From an uncultured Ruminococcus sp. (lineage in GTDB: Bacteria; Bacillota; Clostridia; Oscillospirales; Acutalibacteraceae): 64,000 nucleotides of DNA. Within the stretch, counting starts at the first letter, position 1; each line of letters begins with the position of its first letter. The stretch spans positions 1-64,000 of the forward strand of contig UQCF01000010.1 of the NCBI GenBank assembly GCA_900539465.1, given 5' to 3'. The translations under genes were made by a program, and so were the position numbers. Shown in pieces: positions 35,065-43,830 of the stretch. The notes under the pieces were generated by a model. The model saw only the letters and a program-made list of their open reading frames with translations. It was not told the DNA's origin and made no database searches.

Positions 35065-36042
35065 TTATTTTTTGCGTGCTACGAAGCGGTCAAGCGCAAC
35101 GGAGCCGATTATGAGCAAGCCCATAACAACCTGCTGCCATACGCTCGGTACTGCAAGAATGTTGAGGCCGTAGTTGATAACGCCGATGATGAAACCGCCC
35201 ATTACAACGCCGAATATCTTACCTTTGCCGCCGAAGAAGCTTGTGCCGCCGATGATTGACGCTGCAATTGCGTAGGTGTCAAAGCCTGTTGCGGCTGCCG
35301 GTTCGGCAGAGCCTACGCGGCCGAGAAGAACGATACCCGCTATACCGGCGCATATGCCGGAGATTATGAATACGATAAGCGTATGCATTTTAACATTGAT
35401 ACCCGAGTACCAAGCGGACTCTTTGTTGCCGCCGAGTGCGTAAATGTTTCTGCCGAGTTTTGTCTTTTTGGTGAGGAAAGAGAGAACAAGTGCCACGGCT
35501 ATTGCGATAATTGCAACTATCGGCAGAATATCAAATATTCTGTAAGAAATAACCTTTGTGAATGATGCGGGGAATCCGAAAACTGCGCTTGAATTTGAAA
35601 TAATAAGCGTTACGCCTCTGAATATTGACTGTGTACCGAGGGTTATAATGAACGGGTGAAGACCTGTAACATTTACAAGTGCTCCGTTTATAAATCCGAG
35701 TACACCGCCGAACAGCACACCTAAAACAACCGCGAGCAAGGGGTTGATGCCTGCCACCATCATTTGTGCCGAAAGCATACCTGTCAGAGCCACTACCGAG
35801 CCTACCGAAAGGTCAATGCCGGCTATCAATATTGCGAAGAACTCGCCCATTGCGATGAGGATATTAACCGAACTTTGCGAAAGGATCTGCGTGAGAGTTG
35901 CCGTTGAGAAGAAGGTTTTGGGTCTCATTATTGCAAGAATTAACAGCAGCAATACCAAGATTCCCATTGTTCCGTATTTTTGCCAAATTGAATTAAAAGT
36001 TACTTTTTCTTTTTTCTTTGGAGCAGCTAACTTTTTAGTCAT
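35065..36042 (-). CDS. alsC: D-allose ABC transporter permease
   Basis: A ribose/xylose/allose-type permease of about 325 aa with ~9-10 helices. Motifs: LTQILSQSSVNILIAMGEFFAILIAGIDLSVGSVVAL, VVLGVLFGGVLGFINGALV, FIITLGTQSIFRGV, SAWYSGINVK and FGVVMGGFIIGVINYGLN. I prefer ATG 36042 (MTKKLA) since AAAGGA is only 2 bases from the GTG three codons upstream. It follows alsA by about 22 bases. Confidence 0.9.
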   Translation of the reverse strand: MTKKLAAPKKKEKVTFNSIWQKYGTMGILVLLLLILAIMRPKTFFSTATLTQILSQSSVNILIAMGEFFAILIAGIDLSVGSVVALTGMLSAQMMVAGINPLLAVVLGVLFGGVLGFINGALVNVTGLHPFIITLGTQSIFRGVTLIISNSSAVFGFPASFTKVISYRIFDILPIVAIIAIAVALVLSFLTKKTKLGRNIYALGGNKESAWYSGINVKMHTLIVFIISGICAGIAGIVLLGRVGSAEPAAATGFDTYAIAASIIGGTSFFGGKGKIFGVVMGGFIIGVINYGLNILAVPSVWQQVVMGLLIIGSVALDRFVARKK

Positions 36043-36064
36043 TTTGTTCACATTCCTTTCTGAG

Positions 36065-37591
36065 TTAAGCTATATCCGCAGTGGACGCTTTAATAATATT
36101 TTCTTCTGTTGCTTCTTTATGGTTGAAGCTTTTAACGATTTTGCCATCGCGGAACACTTTGATTGTGTCGCACACGGCGAGAAGCTCCGTAAGCTCTGAG
36201 GACACAACCAAAACGCCTTTGCCCTCGTCTGCAAGCTTACGCATCAAAACGTAAATCTCGCTTTTACTGCCAATGTCTATGCCTTTTGTCGGCTCGTCAA
36301 ATATTATTATTTGCGAATCTGCCGCGAGCCATTTGCCGAGAATAACCTTTTGCTGGTTACCGCCGGAGAGCTCCGTTATTCCCTGGTCTACCGAATAGCA
36401 TTTGATGTTAAGGCTTTGTTTTTGCTCTTCGGCGCATTTCTTTTCATACTTGTCGCTTATAAGTCCGCCTGCTCCGCCCATTGAGGAGCTTTTGATAAAC
36501 GGCAAAATCGAGATGTTTTGCTTAATATCAAAGTTGTGGAAGAAGCCTGTTTCACGTCTGTTTTCGGTTACCATTGCAAGACCGTTTTTAATAGCGGAAT
36601 AAGGGCTCCTGATATTGACCTTTTTGCCGCCGATAAAAATTTCGCCTGCCGATTTCGGTTCCGCACCGAAAATCGCATTCATCATTTCACTTCTGCCCGA
36701 ACCGACAAGACCCGAGAAGCCGAGAATTTCGCCGCGGTGAAGCTTAAAAGAAACATCTTTAACTCTGCCGTCTTTTCTTGAAAGACCCTTCACCTCAAAT
36801 ATGACCTCTTCGTTGTCATAATTTTCGGGGGCGTCTTCATGCTGGTAGGTGTTTTTAACCGTTCTGCCTACCATCATGGTTACAAGGTCGTCAACCGTTA
36901 CATCGCTGACGTTTCTTGTGCCGACGTAAGCACCGTCTTTAAGAACCGTTACCCTGTCGCCGATCTCTTTAATCTCTGCAAGCTTATGAGAAATAAAGAC
37001 TATGCCTTTGCCCTCTTCTTTCAAAGCTCTTATAACTTTGAAAAGATGCTCAACCTCTGTCTCTGTGAGCGAGGTTGTGGGCTCGTCCATAACAATGACC
37101 TTGCTGTCTGCCGCAAGAGCCTTTGCAATCTCTACCTGCTGCTTTTCAGAAACACTGATGTCTTCAACAAAGGTTTTTGGGTCGCGCTTTAATCCGATTT
37201 TTGCCAAAAGCTCTTTTGCTTTTTTGTTCATTTCGGCATAATCCACAACAGAGGCTATGCCGACCTTTTTCATCGGTAATTTGCCGACAAATAAATTTTC
37301 CTGAATTGAAAGCTCGTTTATAACGCTGAGCTCCTGATAAATAACGCTGATACCGTTTTCATACGAATCTTTTGGGGTGAGCTTTGAATACTCCTTGCCG
37401 CCGATTACGATTGTTCCCTCGGTAGGTTGGTAAACACCGGATAAAATTTTCATCAAAGTTGATTTGCCTGCTCCGTTTTCGCCGAGCAAAACATGAACCT
37501 CACCGGGCTGAATATCAAATGAAATATCTTTCAAGGCTGTTACACCGGGGAATTTTTTTACTACCCCTTTCATTTCAACGAGTGCGCTCAT
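36065..37591 (-). CDS. alsA: D-allose ABC transporter, double ATPase subunit
   Basis: A 508-aa sugar ABC ATPase with two nucleotide-binding domains: Walker A GENGAGKSTLMK with degenerate signature ISVSEKQQVEIAKAL and Walker B VIVMDEPTTSLT; then the second, degenerate Walker A SGLVGSGRSEMM, signature LSGGNQQKVILGKWLA and IIIFDEPTKGID. This is the layout of RbsA/XylG/AlsA. It is first in the operon, with AGGAAGG before the ATG, behind a 20-bp operator (37651-37670) for the divergently ordered LacI regulator upstream. Confidence 0.93.
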   Translation of the reverse strand: MSALVEMKGVVKKFPGVTALKDISFDIQPGEVHVLLGENGAGKSTLMKILSGVYQPTEGTIVIGGKEYSKLTPKDSYENGISVIYQELSVINELSIQENLFVGKLPMKKVGIASVVDYAEMNKKAKELLAKIGLKRDPKTFVEDISVSEKQQVEIAKALAADSKVIVMDEPTTSLTETEVEHLFKVIRALKEEGKGIVFISHKLAEIKEIGDRVTVLKDGAYVGTRNVSDVTVDDLVTMMVGRTVKNTYQHEDAPENYDNEEVIFEVKGLSRKDGRVKDVSFKLHRGEILGFSGLVGSGRSEMMNAIFGAEPKSAGEIFIGGKKVNIRSPYSAIKNGLAMVTENRRETGFFHNFDIKQNISILPFIKSSSMGGAGGLISDKYEKKCAEEQKQSLNIKCYSVDQGITELSGGNQQKVILGKWLAADSQIIIFDEPTKGIDIGSKSEIYVLMRKLADEGKGVLVVSSELTELLAVCDTIKVFRDGKIVKSFNHKEATEENIIKASTADIA

Positions 37592-37650
37592 ATCAACCTT
37601 CCTTTCTGGCTATAATATTAAAGCAATAATGTAAAAATTTGGTTATAATA

Positions 37651-37670
37651 TTGAGTAAAGGTTTACTCAA
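37651..37670 (-). promoter_or_regulatory. LacI-type operator of the als operon
   Basis: TTGAGTAAAGGTTTACTCAA is a perfect 9-bp inverted repeat around a GG centre. AT-rich -10-like sequence (TATTATAA) lies just downstream on the minus strand, so the site probably covers the core promoter. Confidence 0.75.
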
Positions 37671-37678
37671 TATGTATT

Positions 37679-37702
37679 AAAAAAAGAGTCAAGCTCCTTT
37701 TT
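37679..37702 (-). terminator. Weak terminator after the LacI regulator gene
   Basis: On the minus strand AAAAAAGGAG and CTCTTTTTTT pair around CTTGA. It separates the regulator from the als operon, allowing separate control. Confidence 0.6.
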
Positions 37703-38712
37703 TAAGTGTTTTTGGTGCTCTCTCTAACCGAGAGCTCAACCGGAATAATAAACTCCGGTGTTTTTTTGATTTTATCGACAATCATCTGCATAAGAATTTC
37801 GACTGATTTTTGACCGATTTTTTCGGTATTCTGAACTACAGTTGTAATCGGAGGGTCCGAAATCTCTGCCGAACGTATGCCGTCAAATCCGACAAGCTTT
37901 ACATCTTCGGGTACTCGCCTGCCCCTGTCTTTGAGTCCTCGCAAAACACCGAGAGCCATTGTGTCAGTATTGCAAAAAACCGCGTCAAACTCAATTTCTT
38001 TATCAATAACCTTTTTTATTGTTTCACAAGCATCCTCATATGATACCTTGCAGTTGATTATTCGTTCGTTATCTATCGGAATATTGTAGCGTTTATGAGC
38101 TTCAAGATATCCGTTCATACGGTCGTTAACCGTGTTAAACTCGTTGGTATCTTTTATCATCAGAATTTTTCGGCAGCCTCTTTTAATAAGCTCCTCCGTT
38201 GCGAGGAAGCCGCCCATCAGGTTATCGGAGGCAACAAGGTTTGAATTTATACCGGGCCCGCGGTCTATATAAACAACAGGAACGGTGAAGTCCTTTTCTA
38301 TATCGTCAACCGACCTTCTTGTGCTGATATAAATTATGCCGTCAACACCTTTGGTCTGCAATGAATTTATGTGGTAATCTTCAAACTTTATATCCTCGTT
38401 TGAGTCGCAGACAAAAACATTATAACCGGATTTCATAAGCTCATGCTCTATTGCTCTGACTATCTGCGCGAAATATTCATTCGTAATATCGGGAATGATG
38501 ACACCGACAGTGTTTGTGTGGTTTGTTCTGAGCCCTTGAGCGTTGGGATTGATTGTGTAGTTATACTTTTTTACAATATCCATTACGCGTTTTTCGGTCT
38601 CGGCAGAATACCGACCGTTTTGGTTAAGTACCCTTGAAACAGTCGCTATCGAAACACCGGACATTTTCGCAATGTCCATCATAGAAATGTTTTTGTCATC
38701 CAATTTAATCAC
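37702..38712 (-). CDS. LacI-family repressor of the als operon
   Basis: N-terminal LacI headpiece MMDIAKMSGVSIATVSRVLNQNGRYSAETEKRV, then a periplasmic-binding-like ligand domain (NTVGVIIPDITNEYFAQIVRAIEHELMKSGYNVFVCDS, FDAVFCNTDTMALGVLRGLKDRG, KLVGFDGIRSAEISDPPITTVVQ). The GTG at 38712 or the TTG three codons later (preceded by GGTGAT) may start translation. It lies directly upstream of alsA on the same strand. Operators GGGTAATCGTTTACCC upstream of itself and the related palindrome before alsA indicate autoregulation and als control. The inducer is probably allose or allulose. Confidence 0.9.
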   Translation of the reverse strand: MIKLDDKNISMMDIAKMSGVSIATVSRVLNQNGRYSAETEKRVMDIVKKYNYTINPNAQGLRTNHTNTVGVIIPDITNEYFAQIVRAIEHELMKSGYNVFVCDSNEDIKFEDYHINSLQTKGVDGIIYISTRRSVDDIEKDFTVPVVYIDRGPGINSNLVASDNLMGGFLATEELIKRGCRKILMIKDTNEFNTVNDRMNGYLEAHKRYNIPIDNERIINCKVSYEDACETIKKVIDKEIEFDAVFCNTDTMALGVLRGLKDRGRRVPEDVKLVGFDGIRSAEISDPPITTVVQNTEKIGQKSVEILMQMIVDKIKKTPEFIIPVELSVRESTKNT

Positions 38713-38726
38713 CGCGTAATTCGTTT

Positions 38727-38780
38727 GGGTAATCGTTTACCCTGTGGCTACATCATAATACAGTGTTTTGATTTTGTCAA
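38727..38780 (-). promoter_or_regulatory. Promoter and operator of the LacI regulator
   Basis: Minus strand: TTGACA (38780-38775), 17 bases, TATGAT (38757-38752). The CG-centred dyad GGGTAAACGATTACCC (38742-38727) lies just downstream, a classic LacI-family half-site layout. Confidence 0.75.
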
Positions 38781-38858
38781 CAGTTTTTTTTGGATATTTT
38801 TTAACTTTTTATATATTTTACAAAAAGCCCTCCGTCAATTGCAGCAATTTGACCAAAC

Positions 38859-38890
38859 AAAAGCGACTGCAAAGATTCACAGCCGCTTTT
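38859..38890 (-). terminator. Terminator of the choline cassette
   Basis: Minus strand AAAGCGGCTG pairs with CAGTCGCTTT (one G-T mismatch position), then TGTTTGG. It lies just after the BCCT gene stop. Confidence 0.75.
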
Positions 38891-38896
38891 ATTTGA

Positions 38897-40423
38897 TTAT
38901 TTTGACTTTTCGTTCAAATATTTTTTGGCGTCTTTGACAAAGCTTGCCGCAATCATAATTATGACTATGCCTATCGGGAAAGCCGCAACAATACTAACCG
39001 ACTGCAGGTTGCTCATTGAGCTTTCTGCAAAAAGCAGAGCTATCGGCAGCATTATAAGAAGCAGACACCACATAAGCTGAATTGCTTTGTGCGGCTGCTC
39101 GTCATCACCGAGCTTTTTGTAGCTGTAGCACGCGGCGGTAAGGGCAATTGAATCAAAAGAGGTTGCATAAAAAGCAATCATTGCCGCCAAAACAACAATC
39201 ATAATAAATTCAGCACAAGGCATAGATTTCATCATAGAAACAATAAGAGCATAAATATCGCCGTCCGCATTGTATTGAGCGATAAAATCCGCCTCACACG
39301 ACATTTGCTTGCCCATAGAGAAATTGCCGAGAACAACAAAGCTCGCAAGAGTTGAACCGACACCGAAAGCATATCCGCCCAAAATGGTCTGCTTGACTGT
39401 TCTGCCCCTTGATATGTTGCCGATAAAGAACGGTGCCGCAACACACCATACCATCCAGTATGCCCAATAATAGGTTGTCCAGTTCTGCGGAAAATCCGTC
39501 TTTCTCAACGGGTCAGTATATGTTGAAAGCTCAAAGAAATTCTGAACCATTTTGCCGAACGAGCTAAACCCGGTTTCGATTATATATCTTGTCTCTCCGC
39601 CAAAGAGCAGAACAAAGGTCAGCAATCCGAAGAAGAGAAATATGCAAAGCTTAGCCAAAATGCTTATGCCTTTGAAGCCGTGCAACAATGAGAAGGTATA
39701 AACAAAACAAGTCACAATCAATATGATAACATTTATCAGCGTTACACTGACATTAAAGTGAAATATCTCTTTTATAATATTTGCCATGAGCGGCGTTGCA
39801 ACACTGAATGTTGTGGCCGTACCGGCTATCAAAGCAAAAACCGCCAAAAGGTCTATGATTCTGCCGGCAAAACCGTCTGTGTGTTTGCCTAAAATCGGTC
39901 TGCAGGCTTCCGAATATCTTTGCCTGTTTCTTTTGCGAACATGAAGCATAAAGCCGAATGCAACCGCCAAAACAAGATAAAACGCCCACGGAATAAAGCT
40001 CCAATGAAACAGCGGGAACACCCCTGCCCACTCCTGAACGCTGCCAAGCTCTTTTATATGCGGGTCCGTGGCATAAAGAACCCACTCCGAAAACGAATAA
40101 AACAAAATATCGGCGGCAAGTCCGCAAGTGAACATCATTGAACCCCATGTAAAGAACGAATACTTGGGTTTTTCATTCTCACCGCCCAAAACTATATTGC
40201 CGTATTTTGACATTGCAATATATATTGAAAGCAAGAATATTCCGAGACCGATAACCAGATAATATGTACCCATTGTGTTGCCGAAAAAATATCTTACCTG
40301 GCTCAGAACGGCGTTTGAGCGCTCCGGCAGAAAAAAGAACATTATGCAAAGACCGAGTATTATGGTCAGCGGCAAAAATGTTATCAGCCAATCCACTCTT
40401 TCTTTTTTATTTGTTTTTTTCAT
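38897..40423 (-). CDS. BCCT-family transporter (choline/betaine/carnitine type)
   Basis: A 508-aa, 12-helix transporter of the BCCT family. Motifs: FTWGSMMFTCGLAADILFYSFSEW, AGVFPLFHWSFIPWAFYLVLAVAFGFMLHVRKRNRQRYSEACRPILG, and the family core TTYYWAYWMVWCVAAPFFIGNISRGRTVKQTILGGYAFG. BCCT proteins take up quaternary amines with Na+ or by exchange. It overlaps the cytidylyltransferase gene by 17 bases, so it is probably the choline importer (LicB role) of the unit. AAGGAGG precedes the ATG. Confidence 0.9.
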   Translation of the reverse strand: MKKTNKKERVDWLITFLPLTIILGLCIMFFFLPERSNAVLSQVRYFFGNTMGTYYLVIGLGIFLLSIYIAMSKYGNIVLGGENEKPKYSFFTWGSMMFTCGLAADILFYSFSEWVLYATDPHIKELGSVQEWAGVFPLFHWSFIPWAFYLVLAVAFGFMLHVRKRNRQRYSEACRPILGKHTDGFAGRIIDLLAVFALIAGTATTFSVATPLMANIIKEIFHFNVSVTLINVIILIVTCFVYTFSLLHGFKGISILAKLCIFLFFGLLTFVLLFGGETRYIIETGFSSFGKMVQNFFELSTYTDPLRKTDFPQNWTTYYWAYWMVWCVAAPFFIGNISRGRTVKQTILGGYAFGVGSTLASFVVLGNFSMGKQMSCEADFIAQYNADGDIYALIVSMMKSMPCAEFIMIVVLAAMIAFYATSFDSIALTAACYSYKKLGDDEQPHKAIQLMWCLLLIMLPIALLFAESSMSNLQSVSIVAAFPIGIVIIMIAASFVKDAKKYLNEKSK

Positions 40424-41144
40424 ACGGTATTTCCTCCTTGATTTTTTTATAAGATAAATCCAACTTCATCAAATCATCCAGGCTGTCAATCTCAATAACG
40501 TCGCCGTAATTCATCGGCCTTACCGTGAGATCATACTCATCAAAATGATTAAACATAACAACATCGTCCCAGTATATACCGCGGTTTTGCTTGTTTTCAA
40601 ACTCAAGCTCAAGATGCCTTTTCAGCTTTTTGCCGTCTTTCTCGGTCCAGCGCGATATGCTGAAAAGCTGCCAGCCTCTTTTTCCGCCGGTTCGGCTGCA
40701 GGAAACCACTTTTCCGTTTTCTACCTGCTGAAGCCACTCATCGGTTTCTCCGTCTGTCCATACGCTGTTGTATCCCGATTTTTCAAAATACGGTGAAAGC
40801 ACATCATCGTTGTATATTATTTGATCGCCGTCCAGAATCAGCGAATTTTCAAGATGCTCTCTTGCAACATACAGTGAAGAAATGTTGTTGCATGTGTCAT
40901 AATAAGGATTTTCGATAAGCTCTATTCCGCTGTATTCTCTTTTCAAAACATCAAATTTTTCTTTTAGATAGCCGACGACAATATATATTTCGTTAACACC
41001 GTTTTTGTGCAAAGCTTTTATGACAGAATCTATCATCCTTACCCCGTTGACTTTTATCAAGGGCTTCGGAGTTTCTTTGGTCACGGGCATAAGTCTGCTG
41101 CCAAACCCCGCCGCCATTATAACGGCTCTTTCCGCTTTATTCAT
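40407..41144 (-). CDS. LicC-like CTP:phosphocholine cytidylyltransferase
   Basis: Nucleotidyltransferase fold: RAVIMAAGFGSRLMPVTKETPKPLIKVNGVRMIDSVI (GxGxRLxP...KP), IYIVVGYLKEKFD, ENPYYDTCNNISSLYVAREHLENSLILDGDQII (metal-binding Asp), VWTDGETDEW, and WDDVVMFNHFDEYDLTVRPM near the end. This matches LicC/choline-phosphate cytidylyltransferases, which make CDP-choline. It overlaps both the fused kinase gene upstream and the BCCT gene downstream. CDP-choline (or ethanolamine) is the expected product; a sugar nucleotide cannot be excluded. Confidence 0.8.
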   Translation of the reverse strand: MNKAERAVIMAAGFGSRLMPVTKETPKPLIKVNGVRMIDSVIKALHKNGVNEIYIVVGYLKEKFDVLKREYSGIELIENPYYDTCNNISSLYVAREHLENSLILDGDQIIYNDDVLSPYFEKSGYNSVWTDGETDEWLQQVENGKVVSCSRTGGKRGWQLFSISRWTEKDGKKLKRHLELEFENKQNRGIYWDDVVMFNHFDEYDLTVRPMNYGDVIEIDSLDDLMKLDLSYKKIKEEIPYEKNK

Positions 41145-42912
41145 TCTCGTTTCCCTTCAATTTTTCCATACGTTTTTTAGCTTTTTTATAATATTCTTTT
41201 GCGTAGCGATACTGCAAAAGAGAATATTCGCCGAACTCAACGCCGAGATTTCTTTTATATTCGCACCAGTTGCTCCAAAGAAGTCCGCAGCAGGCAACAT
41301 AGCAATAGATTTTTATTCTGTTCTCTTCACTGCACGCTCCTTCAAAATATATGTCTATAAGCTTATCAAGCTGTTCTTTATTGTAACCCGTATAAATAGC
41401 AAACATGGCTATATCAACGTGTGGGTCCTGCATACCTGCATATTCCCAGTCTATAAGCTTTACGAATTTTTTGTCTGCGTCCTTATAAATCAGAAAGTTA
41501 TCGGGTACGGCGTCTATATGCGTCAGCACTTTTTCGTTTGCGTGTGAATCAATGTATTCTTTTAAAGACAAAACATTGTTTTTGGTAGTTTTGTAATCAA
41601 TAAATACAGAATCCTTACCCTGCCAAAGACTCTCATAAAATTCTATCTGACCGAATATATCAAACGTATGACTAACCTTCAGCTTTTTGGAATGAAACTG
41701 TTTTAAAAACATCATTGCCTCTTTAACGTCGTTTTCGTCAAACGGGTTGCATACGCTCGTATTATCTATAAACTCCGTTATTTTATAGCCGGTTTTAGGG
41801 TCAATATAAATAACATTGTCGCATATTCCCGTTTTGTTTATCACACTGTAAACGGCGGCTTCGTTTTCTCTGTTAATTAAAAACTCAGTACCCTCGCCCG
41901 GCACGCGCATAATATATTTTTTCCCTTTGCAAACAAAGGTGAATGATCTGTTTGTCATTCCTTTTTTTTGAACCGCAATATCTGTAATATCTTTTGATGC
42001 GGCATCAAACACCCTGCATATCAGCTCAATTGCCTTCGTTTTAAGATGGGCGGAATCTTCATCAAGATCTCTGAGCTGCTCATAAGTGTTTATTTCGGCT
42101 ATGTCAAAGCGGCTCATCACCTTGGCATAGATATTCATTTTGTTTTTATTTGTCAGCGTTTCCTCCCAAAACAAATCATTGTTTGAATTGTCAAGGCAAA
42201 GCGTATCCGCTTTTTGACGAACGCTTTTTGATTTTTCTGAATTAAGATAGCAAATGCCTATCATTTTATATTGTTTTTTGCCGTTATTGTCCAAAACAAT
42301 TTCGCCGTTTCTGCCTATCTCTACCCCGTATTTCCCGTCTCTTTCATCGCTGAGCATATACCATGAGTAAAGCTCATGTTCGTTGTAAGGGTTTTTTTCG
42401 CACCTTATATCGCAGGGTATTATATACGCATTTTCCAAATAATCGGCAGCGCATTTTAAAGAATAGAGATTATTTTTTTCGGCATAATCTTTATTGTAAA
42501 TCAGCTTTACGTTATATTTATCGATAAGGTACTCAAACTTTTCTTTCATATAACCGACAACGATGTATATTTCGTTAATTCCGGCAAAGTGAAGCTGTTT
42601 TAATGTTCGCTCAATCAGTTTTTCGCCGTGAGCCTCCAAAAGTCCTTTAGGCGTGTCGGTGTTTATCGGAGCCATGCGCGTGCCGTAACCCGCGGCAAGA
42701 ATGACCGCTCTTTGCGGCTTGTTTTGACATAACAAACGCTTTGCCTTGGAGGTAATTTCAAATTTCGAGTCAATCATCTGCTCTGCTTCCAGCGTTTTCA
42801 GTGCCTTGTTTGCAGAGCCGAGAGAACACCCTGCCGCCTCCGCAAGCTCACGCTGATTTGCAAAACCGCCTCGGTATAAGGCGACAAGTATGTCACATTC
42901 GATTTTGTTCAT
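41137..42912 (-). CDS. Fusion: winged helix + cytidylyltransferase + choline kinase-like
   Basis: 591 residues from ATG 42912 (GGAGCG upstream). Residues 1-60: winged helix-turn-helix (CDILVALYRGGFANQRELAEAAGCSLGSANKALKTLEAEQMI). About 60-290: nucleotidyltransferase with RAVILAAGYGTRMAPINTDTPKGL and NLYSLKCAADYLENAYIIPCDI. About 300-590: LicA/choline-kinase domain with MTNRSFTFVCKGKKYIMRVPG, the catalytic THIDAVPDNFL and metal motif LIDWEYAGMQDPHVDIAMFAIY. It could phosphorylate choline and activate it to CDP-choline in one chain. It is the first gene of a coupled three-gene unit. The DNA-binding part may autoregulate (inference). Confidence 0.82.
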   Translation of the reverse strand: MNKIECDILVALYRGGFANQRELAEAAGCSLGSANKALKTLEAEQMIDSKFEITSKAKRLLCQNKPQRAVILAAGYGTRMAPINTDTPKGLLEAHGEKLIERTLKQLHFAGINEIYIVVGYMKEKFEYLIDKYNVKLIYNKDYAEKNNLYSLKCAADYLENAYIIPCDIRCEKNPYNEHELYSWYMLSDERDGKYGVEIGRNGEIVLDNNGKKQYKMIGICYLNSEKSKSVRQKADTLCLDNSNNDLFWEETLTNKNKMNIYAKVMSRFDIAEINTYEQLRDLDEDSAHLKTKAIELICRVFDAASKDITDIAVQKKGMTNRSFTFVCKGKKYIMRVPGEGTEFLINRENEAAVYSVINKTGICDNVIYIDPKTGYKITEFIDNTSVCNPFDENDVKEAMMFLKQFHSKKLKVSHTFDIFGQIEFYESLWQGKDSVFIDYKTTKNNVLSLKEYIDSHANEKVLTHIDAVPDNFLIYKDADKKFVKLIDWEYAGMQDPHVDIAMFAIYTGYNKEQLDKLIDIYFEGACSEENRIKIYCYVACCGLLWSNWCEYKRNLGVEFGEYSLLQYRYAKEYYKKAKKRMEKLKGNENE

Positions 42913-42982
42913 AAGTTTCGCTCCATTCAATTTCGTGAACAAGATAATTATATTATACCTAAATAAAATAATATGTCAAGAA

Positions 42983-43012
42983 AAAAATCCGCGACAAACA
43001 TCGCAGATTTTT
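42983..43012 (-). terminator. Terminator of the 4Fe-4S protein gene
   Basis: AAAAATCTGCGA pairs with TCGCGGATTTTT (minus strand), lying just past the stop of the minus-strand gene at 43025. Confidence 0.8.
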
Positions 43013-43024
43013 GAGAAAATAATC

Positions 43025-43726
43025 TTATAGAATTTTACCGTCGGTAGAGATAACGTGCACCTGCCACGGAATAAACTTGCCGCTGTTTTGAAGTGCGGTT
43101 TTGGCGGCGTGCTCAATACCGGAGCAGCACGGCACCTCCATCCTGACTATGGTAAGGCTTTTTATATTGTTATTTCGGATTATTTCGGTGAGCTTTTCGG
43201 TGTAATCGACATCGTCAAGCTTTGGACAGCCGATAAGAGTTATTCGGTTTTTGATAAATTCGTTATGAAAATCACCGTAGGCATATGCCGTACAGTCCGC
43301 AGCAATCAAAAGATCCGCGCCGTCAAAATAAGGTGCATTTATCGGCACAAGCTTTATTTGAACGGGCCACTGTGAAAGACGGCTCTGCGTTTTAACGGCA
43401 AATTCGGGAATTTTATCCTCTCCCCTTTTAATTTGCTTTGACTGCATACCGGGGCATCCGCAGGGCAACGGCTCGCTCTGTGCTCTCTTTTTAGCCTGAG
43501 CGGCTTTAACCGCCGCCTCATCATATGCAGGTGCTTCGCGGTTTTCAAAGCTTATTGCGCCCGTGGGGCAAGCAGGCAGGCAATCGCCGAGGCCGTCGCA
43601 ATAATCCTCTCTCATAAGCTTTGCCTTGCCGTTCACCATGCCGATTGCGCCCTCGTGGCAAGCTTTGGCGCAAAGTCCGCAGCCGTTGCATTTATCTTCG
43701 TCTATTTTAATTATTTTTCTTATCAT
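43025..43726 (-). CDS. 4Fe-4S ferredoxin-type protein
   Basis: 233 aa from ATG 43726 (GGAGGAT upstream). The first cluster motif is canonical (CNGCGLCAKACHEGAI). The second is CDGLGDCLPACPTGAI, where the second cysteine is replaced by leucine, a variant I believe is common in this family. CGCPG follows, and a C-terminal ~130-residue domain has PCCSGIEHAAKTAL. It is divergent from a Crp/Fnr regulator with a palindrome between them, so it is probably under its control. A redox or nitrosative-stress electron carrier is plausible; the partner is unknown. Confidence 0.8.
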   Translation of the reverse strand: MIRKIIKIDEDKCNGCGLCAKACHEGAIGMVNGKAKLMREDYCDGLGDCLPACPTGAISFENREAPAYDEAAVKAAQAKKRAQSEPLPCGCPGMQSKQIKRGEDKIPEFAVKTQSRLSQWPVQIKLVPINAPYFDGADLLIAADCTAYAYGDFHNEFIKNRITLIGCPKLDDVDYTEKLTEIIRNNNIKSLTIVRMEVPCCSGIEHAAKTALQNSGKFIPWQVHVISTDGKIL

Positions 43727-43800
43727 AATATTATCCTCCGAATTTTTTTGCAAAGATTGATTTGCTGAGCCGATTATATTATAATATAAAAAATTATTAT

Positions 43801-43814
43801 GTTGTAATTACAAC
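43801..43814. promoter_or_regulatory. Perfect palindrome between the Crp/Fnr and ferredoxin genes
   Basis: GTTGTAATTACAAC is a 14-bp perfect palindrome between the divergent starts (43726 and 43831), with Crp/Fnr-like TTGTA/TACAA half-sites. It ends 17 bases before the regulator's ATG, a position suited to autorepression. Confidence 0.6.
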
Positions 43815-43830
43815 GAAAGAAGAAATTTTT

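Noticed and set aside
41137..42912. Frameshift fusion of neighbouring genes to explain the three-domain choline protein
   Set aside because: The frame runs unbroken for 591 codons with well-formed domain borders and a good ribosome site; it appears to be a true fusion.
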